A stretch of 64,000 nucleotides of DNA, from assembly GCA_964455095.1 (NCBI GenBank), contig CAYVUV010000356.1, positions 89,570-153,569 on the forward strand, read 5' to 3'. This stretch comes from CAYVUV01 sp964455095. GTDB lineage: Bacteria; Desulfobacterota; Binatia; HRBIN30; CADEER01. Under the pieces are notes generated by a model. The model made no database searches, was not told where the DNA came from, and worked only from the letters and a program-made list of their open reading frames with translations. The position numbers were made by a program, and so were the translations under genes. Numbering within the stretch: the first letter of the stretch is position 1; each line of letters begins with the position of its first letter. This document shows, piece after piece, positions 1-11,700 of this stretch.

Positions 1-2
1 GC

Positions 3-830
3 GCCAATCTCTACCACGATACCCACTACGCCATCGGTCTCGACATGCACCGCGGCTCGCCGTTCGTCGACGACACCAAGCTGCGCAGCGAAGGCGTGGT
101 GCGCATCTACGACATCTACTTCGACTACGAAGTGCTGTTGAAGACCGACGCCTTCTATCGCACGGTCATTGCCAGCCCGGAGTTCCAGCACTCGATGAGC
201 TCGGCCGAGTTCCACTACCGGCTGGGCAAGTACATGCGCGAGCGCGAGAAGGCGCTCGGCATCGGCAAGCGCTCGCTGGTGGCGGCGGCGTACGAGTGCG
301 GGGTGCCGATCTACACCTCGTCGCCCGGCGACAGCTCGATCGGCATGAACGTCGCCGCGATGGCGTTGACCGGCAACGGCCTGGCGATCGACGTGTCGCG
401 CGACGTCAACGAGACCGCGGCGATCGTGCTCGACGCCAAGACGCGCTACGGCCACAGCGGCGTGCTCATCCTCGGCGGCGGCTCGCCGAAGAATTTCATG
501 CTGCAGACCGAGCCGCAGATCCAGGAAGTGCTGGGCATCACTTCGAAAGGACACGACTTCTTCGTCCAGATCACCGACGCCCGCGCCGATACGGGCGGCT
601 TGTCGGGCGCCACGCCGGGCGAGGCGGTGAGCTGGGGGAAGGTGGACCCGGACGCGCTGCCCGACACCGTCGTGTGTTACGTCGACAGCACCGTCGCGCT
701 GCCCATTCTCACCGCCTATGCGATGGCCAACCGCGCGCCGCGGCCGCTCAAGCGGCTCTACGACCGGCGCGACGCGATGCTCGCGGAGCTGGTGCACCAG
801 TACGAGCTGGCGCGCGCCGGTGAGAGCTGA
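3..830 (+). CDS. Deoxyhypusine synthase-like protein (5' truncated by window edge)
   Basis: The reading frame is open from the first bases, so the gene starts upstream; the ATG at 45 is internal because coding sequence of the family (NLYHDTHYAIGLD) precedes it. The family transfers an aminobutyl group from spermidine via NAD. In bacteria, members often make homospermidine or other polyamines (SpeY type) because there is no eIF5A substrate. The GEAVSWGK segment near residue 210 holds the catalytic lysine of the family, so the enzyme looks active. A Rossmann-like glycine run (LGGGSPKNF) is present. It ends 4 nt before the next gene on the same strand, suggesting an operon. The polyamine product cannot be told from sequence alone. 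Confidence 0.85.
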   Translation, partial: ANLYHDTHYAIGLDMHRGSPFVDDTKLRSEGVVRIYDIYFDYEVLLKTDAFYRTVIASPEFQHSMSSAEFHYRLGKYMREREKALGIGKRSLVAAAYECGVPIYTSSPGDSSIGMNVAAMALTGNGLAIDVSRDVNETAAIVLDAKTRYGHSGVLILGGGSPKNFMLQTEPQIQEVLGITSKGHDFFVQITDARADTGGLSGATPGEAVSWGKVDPDALPDTVVCYVDSTVALPILTAYAMANRAPRPLKRLYDRRDAMLAELVHQYELARAGES

Positions 831-834
831 CCGC

Positions 835-1617
835 ATGCCCAGTCACGAGTTGGCCATCGCCGAGCAGGCGGCGCGCGAGGCCGGTGCCATCATTCGCGGC
901 TTCTACGATCTGCCGATGGAAGTGCGGCAGAAGGGGCGCGACAATCCCGTCACCGAAGCCGACGAGCGCGCCAACGAGTGCATTCACGGCCACATCGCGC
1001 GCGCCTTTCCGAACGACGGCTGGCTGTCGGAGGAGACGCGCGACTCGCCGGAGCGCCTGGGGCGCAAGCGCGTGTGGATCGTCGACCCCCTCGACGGCAC
1101 CAAGGAGTTCATCAACCACATTCCCGAGCTGTGCGTGTGCATCGCGTTGGTCGAGGACGAGTCGCCGATTCTCGGCGTCAGCTACAATCCGATCACCGAC
1201 GAGATGTTCGCTGCCGCCCGCGGCCTCGGGATGCGGCGCAACGGCGTGCTGACGCGCGTGAGCGAAACCAGCGACCTGGCCCAGGCGCGCGTGATGGCGA
1301 GCCGCTCGGAGGACAAGCGCGGTGAGTGGGACCCGTTCAAGTCGCGCATGCAGGTCGTGCTCACCGGCAGCGTGGCGTACAAGCTGGCGCTGATCGCCGG
1401 CGGTCTCGCCGACGCCACGTTCAGTCTGACGCCGAAGAACGAGTGGGACGTGTGCTCCGGCGCGGCGCTGATTCAGGAAGCGGGCGGGCGGATCACCGAC
1501 CGCGACGGCTTGCCGCTGCGCTTCAATCAGCGGAAGACGTTGCTGCCCGGCATCATCGCGACCAACGCGGCGCTGTTCGATCCGATCCGCGCCGCGATCG
1601 CGGCGACGCCGAGCTGA
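835..1617 (+). CDS. cysQ: 3'(2'),5'-bisphosphate nucleotidase / inositol monophosphatase family
   Basis: 260-residue Mg-dependent phosphatase of the inositol monophosphatase superfamily. Seen: the DPLDGTKEFI metal-binding motif (around residue 83), an upstream SEET glutamate pair, and the C-terminal NEWDVCSGA motif that supplies the last metal-binding aspartate. KEF rather than NFV after DGT is typical of CysQ-type enzymes that remove 3'-phosphoadenosine phosphate made in sulfate assimilation. I start it at ATG 835 (MPSHELAIAEQ), just after the upstream stop; a longer frame from 718 only overlaps the previous gene with non-homologous sequence. Cytoplasmic. Inositol phosphatase activity is the main alternative. 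Confidence 0.85.
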   Translation: MPSHELAIAEQAAREAGAIIRGFYDLPMEVRQKGRDNPVTEADERANECIHGHIARAFPNDGWLSEETRDSPERLGRKRVWIVDPLDGTKEFINHIPELCVCIALVEDESPILGVSYNPITDEMFAAARGLGMRRNGVLTRVSETSDLAQARVMASRSEDKRGEWDPFKSRMQVVLTGSVAYKLALIAGGLADATFSLTPKNEWDVCSGAALIQEAGGRITDRDGLPLRFNQRKTLLPGIIATNAALFDPIRAAIAATPS

Positions 1618-1621
1618 TCGA

Positions 1622-2419
1622 CTACCGCTTGGTGCGGCGCGCCACCGCGGCGGACACCAGGCCGGGCAGGTCGGACATCACCCCGTCGACCCCGAGGTCG
1701 AGCAGGCGCTCGATCTCGGCGGCGTCGTTGATGGTCCAGACATGGATCTCGCAGCCGAGTTGGTGCGCGGCGGCGATCGTGGCCGGTGTCACCAGGTCGA
1801 TACCGGCGAACTCGGTGGGAATTTGCAGCGCCTGGCCCGGATGGGCGTAGCCCGCCAGGTCGCCGCGCGCGACGCGATCGATGAAGGCCGCGACCTCGGC
1901 GGCACTGGTGCCGGTGGCGATCCGCCCGCCCGCGGCGGCGCGAATCGACTGCATGATTTCATCGTGCTCGGCGGCCAGCAGCGTGCGGTCCGTCGCGCCG
2001 TTGTGGTCGAGGAGGGCGAGGACGGTGTCGATGATCGGCGGGGTCGCCTGCTTGATCTCGATATTGAATCGCTGACCCGGAAAGGCGCTGAGCACCGCGT
2101 CGAGGGCCGGAATGCGGACGCCTTGTCCGCGATAGGGGAACCAGGTGCCGTCGGGGGAGAAGCGAAAGCCGGCATCGAGCGCGGCGACTTCCGCCCACGT
2201 GTGATCGGCCACCGGACCGCTGCCGTCGGTGGTGCGTTCCAGCGTCGGGTCGTGCAGAACGACGACCACGCCGTCGCTGGTCGCGTGCACGTCGAGCTCG
2301 AGATACTCGGCGCCGAGTGACGCGGCGAGCGCGAAGGACGGCAGGGTGTTTTCCGGTGCGACCCCGGCCGCCCCACGGTGCCCGAACACGCGGGGCCGCG
2401 GTGGAGTGAAGTACGCCAT
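1622..2419 (-). CDS. ugpQ: Glycerophosphodiester phosphodiesterase
   Basis: 265-residue GDPD-family enzyme that hydrolyses glycerophosphodiesters to glycerol-3-phosphate and an alcohol. Seen: HRGAAGVAPENTLPSF near the N-terminus (catalytic His, Arg, Glu, Asn), ELDVH with the metal-binding Glu/Asp, HDPTLERTTDG, and IEIK later. The C-terminal WTIND and GVDGVMSDLP motifs are also typical. No signal peptide is apparent, so it is probably cytoplasmic (UgpQ type rather than periplasmic GlpQ). It lies 15 nt downstream of the M23 peptidase on the same strand and is likely co-transcribed with it. It converges on cysQ with a 4-nt gap. Confidence 0.88.
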   Translation of the reverse strand: MAYFTPPRPRVFGHRGAAGVAPENTLPSFALAASLGAEYLELDVHATSDGVVVVLHDPTLERTTDGSGPVADHTWAEVAALDAGFRFSPDGTWFPYRGQGVRIPALDAVLSAFPGQRFNIEIKQATPPIIDTVLALLDHNGATDRTLLAAEHDEIMQSIRAAAGGRIATGTSAAEVAAFIDRVARGDLAGYAHPGQALQIPTEFAGIDLVTPATIAAAHQLGCEIHVWTINDAAEIERLLDLGVDGVMSDLPGLVSAAVARRTKR

Positions 2420-2434
2420 CGGCCGACTGCCGGT

Positions 2435-3808
2435 CTAGAGCGTGAGCAGGATCGGGCCGCGCTGGCGCACCTGGGCCAACGACGACAGGACGCTCGGCGG
2501 CGTGCTCGAAGCCGGGCGGTAGGCGCTCGGCATGACGGCGCGCAGCCGCGCGGCGAGCGCGGCGCGCACGCGCTGGAACTGCTCGCGGTCGACGCGCGCC
2601 GGCTGCGGGGCGCGTCGGTGCAAGGTCAGCGGGTTGACGTACCCGCCGTTGTCGAACAGCGCGAAGTGCAGGTGCGGCCCGGTGGCCAACCCGGTCTGGC
2701 CGACCCAGCCGAGCACCTGGCCGCGCACCACGCGCGCGCGCGGCTTGACGACGCCGGCGATGCCGCGCAGGTGCGAGTAGGCCGAGACGAATCCGCTGCC
2801 GTGATCGATCTCGATATGGCGGCCGAAGCCGCCTTTCCAGTTCGCCCACCGCACCGTTCCCGAGCCGATCGCGCGCACCGGCGTGCCGGGCGGCGCGGCG
2901 AAGTCGACGCCCAGGTGCGGGCGGCGCCGCTTGAGGATCGGATGAAAACGCGAGCTCGAGAAGGTGGACGTGATGCGCGTGAACTCGAGCGGATAGCGCA
3001 ACCACGCGCCCTCGAGCGGGCGGCCCTCGGCGTCGACGTACGTCGCCTCGCCGTCGTCTTCGTAGAGGAAGGCGGCGGTCGTTGCCGCCTGGCCGATGTA
3101 GTCGGTGGCGAGGACCCGTCCGGGCTTGAGCGCCTGCCCGTCGGCCGATGAGCGCTGCTCGTAGAGGACGCGAAAGCGGTCGCCGGCGTGGACGTCGGAG
3201 GTGAAGTCGAGCTCCGAGCCGAGCAGATCGACCATGGCGGAGATGACGGGGTCGGGCAGGCCGGCGCGCTTGGCCGAGGCGTAGAAACTGTCGCGCACGA
3301 CGCCACGCAGGGCGACCACTCGCACGTCGACCGGCCGCGACTCGCTGCGCGCCGCGAGCTGGCCTCCGACACGTTCCACCACGACCTGCCGCACGTCGTC
3401 GGCCGCGTAGCGCAGGGCGATCAGCTGTTGGCCGTCGGCGAACGAGAGACCGAGCGACTCCCCGACCACCAGGTGGTTCAAGTCGACTTCGGCGCGCGCC
3501 GCCTGATACCACTCGTTGATCTCGACGAGGGGGATGCCATAGCGCGTCATGATGTTGCCGAACGTCTCGCCGCGGGCGATCGGGTGGTCGACGGTGCTGA
3601 GGCTGATCGCCGGCGTCGACTGAAAACCCTGATACGCGGTCAGCAACCGCGCGTGGGCGCATGGCGCCCGCATGACGGACAAACAGAGGCAGGCGACTGC
3701 CACAGCCAACGCACCGGGCGCCAACTGCCGCCGGCCATTCCGCCGCTCCCCGGCCGCCCCGCCCAGCCTTCGTACGTGCAAACCCGCCACGCGACGGCAA
3801 CCTGCCAA
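2435..3808 (-). CDS. M23 family peptidoglycan endopeptidase (MepM-like)
   Basis: Periplasmic zinc peptidase that probably cuts peptidoglycan cross-links. A hydrophobic segment near residue 35 acts as signal or anchor. A LysM/OapA-like region follows (HPIARGETFGNIMTRYGIP), then a middle domain. The C-terminal LytM domain has HLGVDFAAPPGTPV (first zinc ligands H and D) and GPHLHFALF (HxH ligand). The 3808 start is a TTG without a clear ribosome site; the true start may lie downstream, since a TTGACA-like box sits at 3827-3822. It is divergent from mltG, another cell-wall enzyme, across a short intergenic gap. Confidence 0.85.
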   Translation of the reverse strand: MAGCRRVAGLHVRRLGGAAGERRNGRRQLAPGALAVAVACLCLSVMRAPCAHARLLTAYQGFQSTPAISLSTVDHPIARGETFGNIMTRYGIPLVEINEWYQAARAEVDLNHLVVGESLGLSFADGQQLIALRYAADDVRQVVVERVGGQLAARSESRPVDVRVVALRGVVRDSFYASAKRAGLPDPVISAMVDLLGSELDFTSDVHAGDRFRVLYEQRSSADGQALKPGRVLATDYIGQAATTAAFLYEDDGEATYVDAEGRPLEGAWLRYPLEFTRITSTFSSSRFHPILKRRRPHLGVDFAAPPGTPVRAIGSGTVRWANWKGGFGRHIEIDHGSGFVSAYSHLRGIAGVVKPRARVVRGQVLGWVGQTGLATGPHLHFALFDNGGYVNPLTLHRRAPQPARVDREQFQRVRAALAARLRAVMPSAYRPASSTPPSVLSSLAQVRQRGPILLTL

Positions 3809-3827
3809 GGTGGTTCCATCATGTCAA
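3799..3827 (-). promoter_or_regulatory. Possible sigma-70 promoter for the M23 gene
   Basis: On the minus strand a perfect TTGACA lies at 3827-3822. Seventeen bases on, the -10 position reads CAGGTT, a weak match. If used, transcription would begin close to or inside the annotated start, favouring a downstream start codon for the peptidase. Confidence 0.25.
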
Positions 3828-3867
3828 GTATGGGAAGTTGATCAGCACACGGGAACGAGTAGGGGTG

Positions 3868-4863
3868 ATGCGATCGATTGGGCGGGCTCTGGTGTTGATC
3901 ATTGGCGCGGGCGCCGTGGCGGCGGGCGGCGCGGGTTGGTACGCGTGGCAGGCGTTGCACACCCCGGTCGTGCCGCCCGCCGGCGGCGTCGCGGTGGCGA
4001 TACCGGCTGGAGCGGGGTTCCGCGCCGTCGCCGAGCGCCTGCAGCGCGCCGGGGTGCTGCGCCATCCCCGTCTGTTGACCCTGTGGGCGCGCTATCGCGG
4101 CGAAGACCGGCGGGTGCACAGCGGCGAGTACCGGTTGGAACATCCGCTCTCGCCAGTCGAGTTGCTGGCGCTGTTGCAGTCGCCGGCGAACGCTTTGCGG
4201 TGGGTGACCTTGCCGGAGGGACTGACCGCCGCACAGGTCGGCGAAGTGCTCGAGCGCGAAGGCTTCGGTGGGCGCGACGTGTGGCGTTGCGCGATGAGTG
4301 ACCCGCATCTGCTCGCCGACCTCGAGTTGCCGGCGAGCGGAGTCGAAGGGTACTTGTTTCCCGACACCTATGCCTTCGAATGGGCGATGGAGCCGCCGGT
4401 CGTGGTGCGGCGTATGGTGGCGCGCTTTCGCGAGGAGAGCGCGCGGTTGACCGCGCGCCGCGTGGCGGCTGGTCTGAGCGAGGCGGAAATGATCACCCTG
4501 GCGTCGGTGATCGAGAAGGAGACCGCGCAGCCCAGCGAGCGCAGTCTCATCTCCGGCGTCTTTCACAACCGCTTGCGCCTCGGCATGCCGCTGCAATCCG
4601 ACCCGACGGTACTGTACGCCGTCGGCATGCCGAAGCGACCGTTGACGCGCGCCGATCTCGCGCATCCGTCGCCGTACAATACCTATGCCCACGGCGGCCT
4701 GCCGCCGGGGCCGATCGCCAATCCGGGCCGCGCGGCGCTGGAGGCGGCCGTGGCCCCCGCCGAAACGCGGGCGCTGTACTTCGTCGCGCGCAACGACGGC
4801 ACGCACGAGTTCTCCGCGTCGCTCGAAGACCACAACCGCGCGGTGCGGCGCTATCAACGCTGA
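3868..4863 (+). CDS. mltG: Endolytic transglycosylase MltG
   Basis: YceG-family inner-membrane lytic transglycosylase thought to terminate nascent glycan strands. One N-terminal transmembrane segment (RALVLIIGAGAVAAGG) is followed by a LysM-like region, then the catalytic domain with LASVIEKET (catalytic Glu), VFHNRL, LQSDPTVLYA and PYNTYAHGGLPPGPI, all hallmark motifs. I prefer ATG 3868 (MRSIGRAL; 331 aa) because a purine-rich AGGGG precedes it; an in-frame TTG at 3838 would add ten residues. It is divergent from the M23 peptidase and ends 6 nt from the convergent ABC-F gene. Confidence 0.93.
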   Translation: MRSIGRALVLIIGAGAVAAGGAGWYAWQALHTPVVPPAGGVAVAIPAGAGFRAVAERLQRAGVLRHPRLLTLWARYRGEDRRVHSGEYRLEHPLSPVELLALLQSPANALRWVTLPEGLTAAQVGEVLEREGFGGRDVWRCAMSDPHLLADLELPASGVEGYLFPDTYAFEWAMEPPVVVRRMVARFREESARLTARRVAAGLSEAEMITLASVIEKETAQPSERSLISGVFHNRLRLGMPLQSDPTVLYAVGMPKRPLTRADLAHPSPYNTYAHGGLPPGPIANPGRAALEAAVAPAETRALYFVARNDGTHEFSASLEDHNRAVRRYQR

Positions 4864-4869
4864 GGCGCG

Positions 4870-6810
<1,941 letters not shown>

Positions 6811-6936
6811 GGGCCGAGTTTGTAGCGGCGCGCCGGCGGGCAGGCAAGGCAGCCGAACACACCGCGCGGCTTGCAAGTTGGCGGCCGCTCTTTTATCCGG
6901 ACTGAGGCTCGGGCCGTCTGCCCACGCGAGGGTTTC

Positions 6937-7323
6937 GTGTCGGTGCTGCTCCGGATCAGTGCGGTTGCATCTTTAGGATGGGCGCTATGGCTCTTCGGGC
7001 TCGACCCGAGCGGGGCGATTCCGCTCGCCTCCCAGACGGTTGCCCTGGCGCGCGGGCTGGCGATCGCCAACCTCGGGCTCGCCTATCTGTTCTGGCATGC
7101 GGCGCGCGATCCGGGCAGAGAGCGCGCCGTTGTCTACACCGCGCTGCTGGTTTTCGGATTGCGCGGCGCCAACGGCACCTACCAGGTGCTCTACCTGCTC
7201 GATGGGCCGGCAGCGGTGGCGGGGCTGGTCGACATGGTAACGTCGATCGCCATGTTCGTCGGCCTGCTCAACTCGCTTCCCGCGACCCTGCGGCCACCCG
7301 GGGTCGAGCCACCCCGAGCCTGA
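6937..7323 (+). CDS. Small integral membrane protein, function unknown
   Basis: 128 residues starting at GTG 6937, with GAGGG five bases upstream as a ribosome site; this is better supported than the longer frame from 6871. Three to four hydrophobic segments can be seen (ISAVASLGWALWLFGL, TVALARGLAIANLGLAYLFW, TALLVFGLRGANGTY, VAGLVDMVTSIAMFVGLL). The pattern resembles small conserved four-helix membrane proteins of unknown role. Its neighbours, an ABC-F ATPase and an ErpA-type gene, give no functional clue. Confidence 0.6.
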   Translation: MSVLLRISAVASLGWALWLFGLDPSGAIPLASQTVALARGLAIANLGLAYLFWHAARDPGRERAVVYTALLVFGLRGANGTYQVLYLLDGPAAVAGLVDMVTSIAMFVGLLNSLPATLRPPGVEPPRA

Positions 7324-7334
7324 GTCGGCGGCTG

Positions 7335-7721
7335 TTACGGCGCGAACGACGTCCCGCAGCCGCAGGTACGCGAGGCGTTCGGGTTGAGAAACTTGAACCC
7401 GGCGCCGTGCAGGCCGGTGACATAGTCCAACGTCATGCCCTGCAGGTGGGCCTGGCTCTCTCGATCGACGAAGACGCGCACGCCGTCGAGCTCCATGACG
7501 GCATCGTTCGGACCCGGTTGCTCCTCGAAGGCGAGCTGGTACTGGAAGCCCGAACACCCGCCGCCCTGCACCCCGACGCGCAACCCGTAACCCGCCACGC
7601 CCTCGCGCTGCATCGTCTGCTTGACCATCTCGACCGCCTTCTCGGTCAGCGAGACGATCGCGTCGCCGTCCCCGCGGGGCTCGGCTCGGCCGCCCAGGTC
7701 GATTGTCAGCTCGTGTGCCAT
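7335..7721 (-). CDS. erpA: Iron-sulfur cluster insertion protein (HesB/IscA/ErpA family)
   Basis: 128-residue A-type carrier that passes Fe-S clusters to apo-proteins. The three conserved cysteines are visible: GGGCSGFQYQ in the middle and RTCGCGTSF at the C-terminus. The family signature LHGAGFKFLNPNA precedes the CGC. About 20 extra residues precede the usual start (SLTEKAVEMVKQTM); they include DGDAIV and may be real or may mean a downstream start. It is convergent with the small membrane protein and divergent from gspC. Choosing between ErpA and IscA is a judgement call; no iscS or iscU is adjacent. Confidence 0.88.
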   Translation of the reverse strand: MAHELTIDLGGRAEPRGDGDAIVSLTEKAVEMVKQTMQREGVAGYGLRVGVQGGGCSGFQYQLAFEEQPGPNDAVMELDGVRVFVDRESQAHLQGMTLDYVTGLHGAGFKFLNPNASRTCGCGTSFAP

Positions 7722-7819
7722 GCGCTCTCCTCGGGTCAGGTCTGAAGCTTTTGATCAATATTGCGTCTTACACTCGGTAGCCGGGGGCGATTCCGCAGTC
7801 AAGCCGCGGCCCGTCTGCC

Positions 7820-7849
7820 TTGAATTCGCCAAACTCTTTTGACTATAGG
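7820..7849 (+). promoter_or_regulatory. Possible promoter of the type II secretion operon
   Basis: TTGAAT at 7820-7825 and TATAGG at 7844-7849, 18 bases apart, resemble -35 and -10 boxes at the head of a roughly 13-kb operon. The -10 box abuts the ATG at 7850. If this promoter is used, translation would start at the next ATG, 7868. Confidence 0.35.
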
Positions 7850-8752
7850 ATGCCCGGCTTACGCAACATGTCGTTCTCGCCCCGATATTTGGTGGCTGCC
7901 AACTTGGTTCTGCTGGCGCTGGCGGCCTACTCGGCGTCCGCAATCGTGGGCACTGCGTTGGCGGCCAAGCTGGTACCGCCGCTCGAGGTCGATATCAGCC
8001 CGCCCCCTCCGCCGATTCCGCAAGAGCCGGCTAAACCCGAAGGATATTACGAGATTATCCACAAGCGCGATATCTTCAACTCGGCCAAGCCGCCGCCGCC
8101 GGCGCCGGCGGCCGCCCAGCCGCCGCCGACCACGCCGCTGAAGCTCAAGTTGTGGGGCGTCGCCCTGCACCAGCACAACAAGTCGTATTGCATCATCGAG
8201 GACGAGCCGAAGCGCAAGCAGGACCTCTACCACGTCGGCGACGAGGTCCCCGGCGGCGCCAAGGTCAAGGCCATCGAATGGCACCGCGTGGTGCTGACCC
8301 GCAACGGCCAAGACGAGGTGTTGGAGATCAACTCGGCCCAGGTGCCGGGTCCGGTGGCGGCGGCACCGCGCCCCGGCGGCATTCCGGTTACCCGCCCGGC
8401 GGTGGCGGACGAGCACATTCAGATGACCGGGGAGAACGAGTTCCTGATCGATCGCTCGGAGGTCGATGGCGCCTTGGAGAACATGAGTCAGCTGTTCACG
8501 CAGATCCGTGCGGTGCCGCACTTCGAAGGCGGTAAGTCGACCGGTTTCCGCCTGTTCGCCATCCGCACCGGCAGCTTGTTCGACAAGATCGGCCTCAAGA
8601 ACGGCGACATCATCCAGCGCATCAACGGCTCCGACATGAACGATCCCAGCAAGGCGCTGGAACTGCTGCAGGCGCTGCGCAACGAGCAGCACCTGACGGT
8701 GGACGTGATTCGAAACCGTCAGCCGCAGACCCTGTCCTATCAGTTTAGATAA
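7850..8752 (+). CDS. gspC: Type II secretion inner-membrane protein GspC
   Basis: First gene of the gsp operon. GspC links the inner-membrane platform to the secretin. Seen in order: an N-terminal transmembrane helix (LVAANLVLLALAAYSASAIVG), a Pro-rich linker, an HR homology domain (LKLKLWGVALHQHNKSYCIIED), a second linker, and a C-terminal PDZ domain (GFRLFAIRTGSLFDKIGLKNGD, INGSDMND). Length is about 300 residues, normal for the family. I start at ATG 7850; ATG 7868 (MSFSPRY) is equally possible if the overlapping promoter box is real. It is followed 20 nt later by gspD. Confidence 0.9.
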   Translation: MPGLRNMSFSPRYLVAANLVLLALAAYSASAIVGTALAAKLVPPLEVDISPPPPPIPQEPAKPEGYYEIIHKRDIFNSAKPPPPAPAAAQPPPTTPLKLKLWGVALHQHNKSYCIIEDEPKRKQDLYHVGDEVPGGAKVKAIEWHRVVLTRNGQDEVLEINSAQVPGPVAAAPRPGGIPVTRPAVADEHIQMTGENEFLIDRSEVDGALENMSQLFTQIRAVPHFEGGKSTGFRLFAIRTGSLFDKIGLKNGDIIQRINGSDMNDPSKALELLQALRNEQHLTVDVIRNRQPQTLSYQFR

Positions 8753-8772
8753 GCCCGACCGTGTGAGGTGGT

Positions 8773-11700
8773 ATGCAGTGGTTCTGTTCTTGGCTGGGGA
8801 TCGTCAGCCTGGCCGTCGGGCTTCTCGGATTCGAGGTCGTGGCCGCGCAAGACGCGCCCGCACCCCCACCGCCGGCTCCTGCCGGGGCCGCGCCCCCGCC
8901 AGCCGCGGCACCCCCGGCTGCCGCCGCGCCGCCCGCCGTTGCGCCGCGGCCTGCGGTCGCGCGGCCGCCAGTGGCCGTTGCTCCGCCGCCCGCAGCCGTT
9001 GTTCCTCCACCGGCGGCCGTTGCTCCTCCGCCAGTGGCGGTGCCGCCACCGGCCGAGCCGGAGCCGCCACCTAGCGGTCCTGATGAGAAGCTGATCACGA
9101 TGGACTTTCAGGACGTCGAGCTCGCCGTCCTGGTCAAGTTCATTAGCGAGATCACCGGCCGCAACTTCATCCTCGACGAGCGGGTCAAGGGCAAGGTCAC
9201 CATCATCTCGCCCGGCAAGATCTCGGTCGAGGAAGCGTATGCGGTCTTTCAGTCCGTCCTGCAGGTCAAGAATTTCACCACCGTACCGAGCGGCAGCATC
9301 ATCAAGATCCTCGGGTCCCAGGAGGCCAAGAGCGCGACCATCGACACCGTCTTGCCGGGCGGGGCGTCGTCGTTGACCGACGAGTTCATCACCAAGCTGA
9401 TTCCGATGAAGAACGTCGACGTCAACAACATGCTGCCCATCGTCCAACCCCTGGTCTCGCCCAATGGGCTGCTGGCGGCATACACGGCGACGAATCTCAT
9501 GATCCTGATTGACAGCGCCTCCAACATCGCGCGTATCGGGAAGATCCTGCGCGAGCTGGATGTGCCTGGCTTCGAGCGCGACACCGACGTGGTGCGCCTG
9601 AACTACGCCTTCGCGGCCGAGGTCGCCGCCGTCATCGCCCAAGTGCTCGAGACACCGGCGAGCGGTCAGCAACAGCAGGGATTGGCTCCGCGCGCGGCCG
9701 CGCCGCCGCCAGCCGCTCGACCGGGCGCGGCTGCCGCCGCCCGCCGGCCGGGTGCCGCCCCCGGGCAGAGCTCAACCATCACTTCTGGAGGGGATGGACA
9801 AGGCGCCTATAAGATCATTCCCGACGAGCGCACCAACTCGCTCATCGTCGTCGCCGGGCCGCTGGAAATGAACAAGATTCGCGACCTGATCGTGCGACTC
9901 GATGTGCCCCTGCGGTTCGGCACCGGGCGCATTCACGTCCACTACCTCAAGTACGCCAACGCCTTCGAGATCGTTCCCGTTCTCTCCGATCTGATCGGCG
10001 GCGGCGGCGGCGGCGGCGCCGGCGGGCTCGGCGGCGGACTCCTGGGGCGCTCACTGGGCGGCTCGACCGCGTTTCGCGGCGGTCGCCTCGGCCAGCGGGG
10101 CGGCCTGGGCGGCCTGGCCGGTAACCTGGGCGGCGGCGGCCTGGGCGGCCTAGGCGGCCTGGGCGGCGGTGGCCTGGGCGGCCTGGGCGGCGGCGGCCTG
10201 GGCGGAGGTTTCGGCAGCAATTCGCAACGCGGCGGCGCCGCGGGCAGCCTGGGGCGCGGGGGCGGGAGCTTCGGCGGCGGCATCGGAGGGCTCGGCGGTC
10301 TCGGCGGTGGCGGGTCGGTGACGGGCGGCGGCAGTGGGGAGTTCGAGGGTCTGGTGCGCATCACCGCCGATCCCTCGACCAACGCGCTGATCGTCAACGC
10401 CTCGCCGCAGGACTTTGAGACCCTGAAGCGCGTCATCGAGCAGCTCGACGTGCGGCGGCGCCAGGTCTACGTCGAAGCCATCATCCTGGAAGTGCGCCTC
10501 GAGACCCAACGCGCTCTCGGCATCGAGTTGCAGGGTGTCACCGGCATCAACAACGGCGTGGCCATCGGACGCACCAACTTTGGCAACATCAATTCTTTTC
10601 TCGATCCGACCAGGCTGACGGGGATCCCCGGGCTGCTCGCCGCGGCCGCCAGCAATCAGACCGTGCGCCTGCCCAACGGCACGGTCGTGCCGGCGCAAGT
10701 CGCGCTGCTCACGGCGGCGCAGGGCAATACCGATGTCAACATTCTCTCCGCGCCCAACATCTTGACGACCGACAACCGGGAGGCGGAGATCGTCGTCGGC
10801 CAGAACATTCCCTTTCTCGCCTCGCGGTCGACCAGCGAGACCAACCTCGCCAATACCTTCTCCACCATCGAGCGCCGCGACGTCGGCATCACCTTGCGCC
10901 TGACGCCGCAGATCTCCGAAGGCGGCATGGTGCGCATGGACCTTTTCCAGGAGGTCTCAGCGGTCATTCCGTCGTCCGTCATCGACGCCAACCAGCTCGG
11001 ACCGTCGACCACCATCCGCTCGGCGACGACTTCGGTCGTCGTCCGCAACGCGCAGACGGTCGTGATCGGCGGCCTGATCTCCGACGACATCAGCAACCAG
11101 GAGAACTCGATCCCGTTTCTCAGCGAGATCCCGATCATCGGTAACCTGCTGCGCTCCTCGAATGTGGAGCGGCGCAAGATCAACCTGCTGATTTTTCTCA
11201 CGCCGCACATCGTGCTCGACGCGCAGGACCATCGAGACCTGTCGCTCGAACAACGCGGGAAGATCCGCGCCTTCATGGAAGACCACCACTTCCGCAACCT
11301 GCGGCGCGAGCAACTCGACACCCCCAATTGGGACCCTCCGCTGCCGCCGCGCCGGCCCCCCGGCGAAGACGACGAGGCCGATGGCCGCTCGGAGCCGCCG
11401 GCGAGAAGCGAGTGGGACAAGCCGGTCGCCGCCGAGCGGCCCGATCCCCAGCGCGACACGGCGGCGCGCAATCAACTGCTCGACCCGCCGGCGGTCAACC
11501 GCTACGTCCTGCTCGCCAGCTTCAGCGAGCGCGGTACCGCGCCGCCGGCGTTGCAGTCGGCCAGCGGCTTGGTGGCGATCGCGCTGCCCGACGATTCAGC
11601 CCTCACCACCCTGTTCCGCAAGGGCGAGCAGTATCGGTTCCAGAACGACAACTTCCAAGGGTTGTACCGTTGCCTCGAAGCCTATCCGGGGGCTTACGCG

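Noticed and set aside
1959..3800. Very long minus-strand frame of 613 residues
   Set aside because: It is Arg/Pro-rich shadow coding over the M23 and GDPD genes, in another frame; high GC creates such frames.
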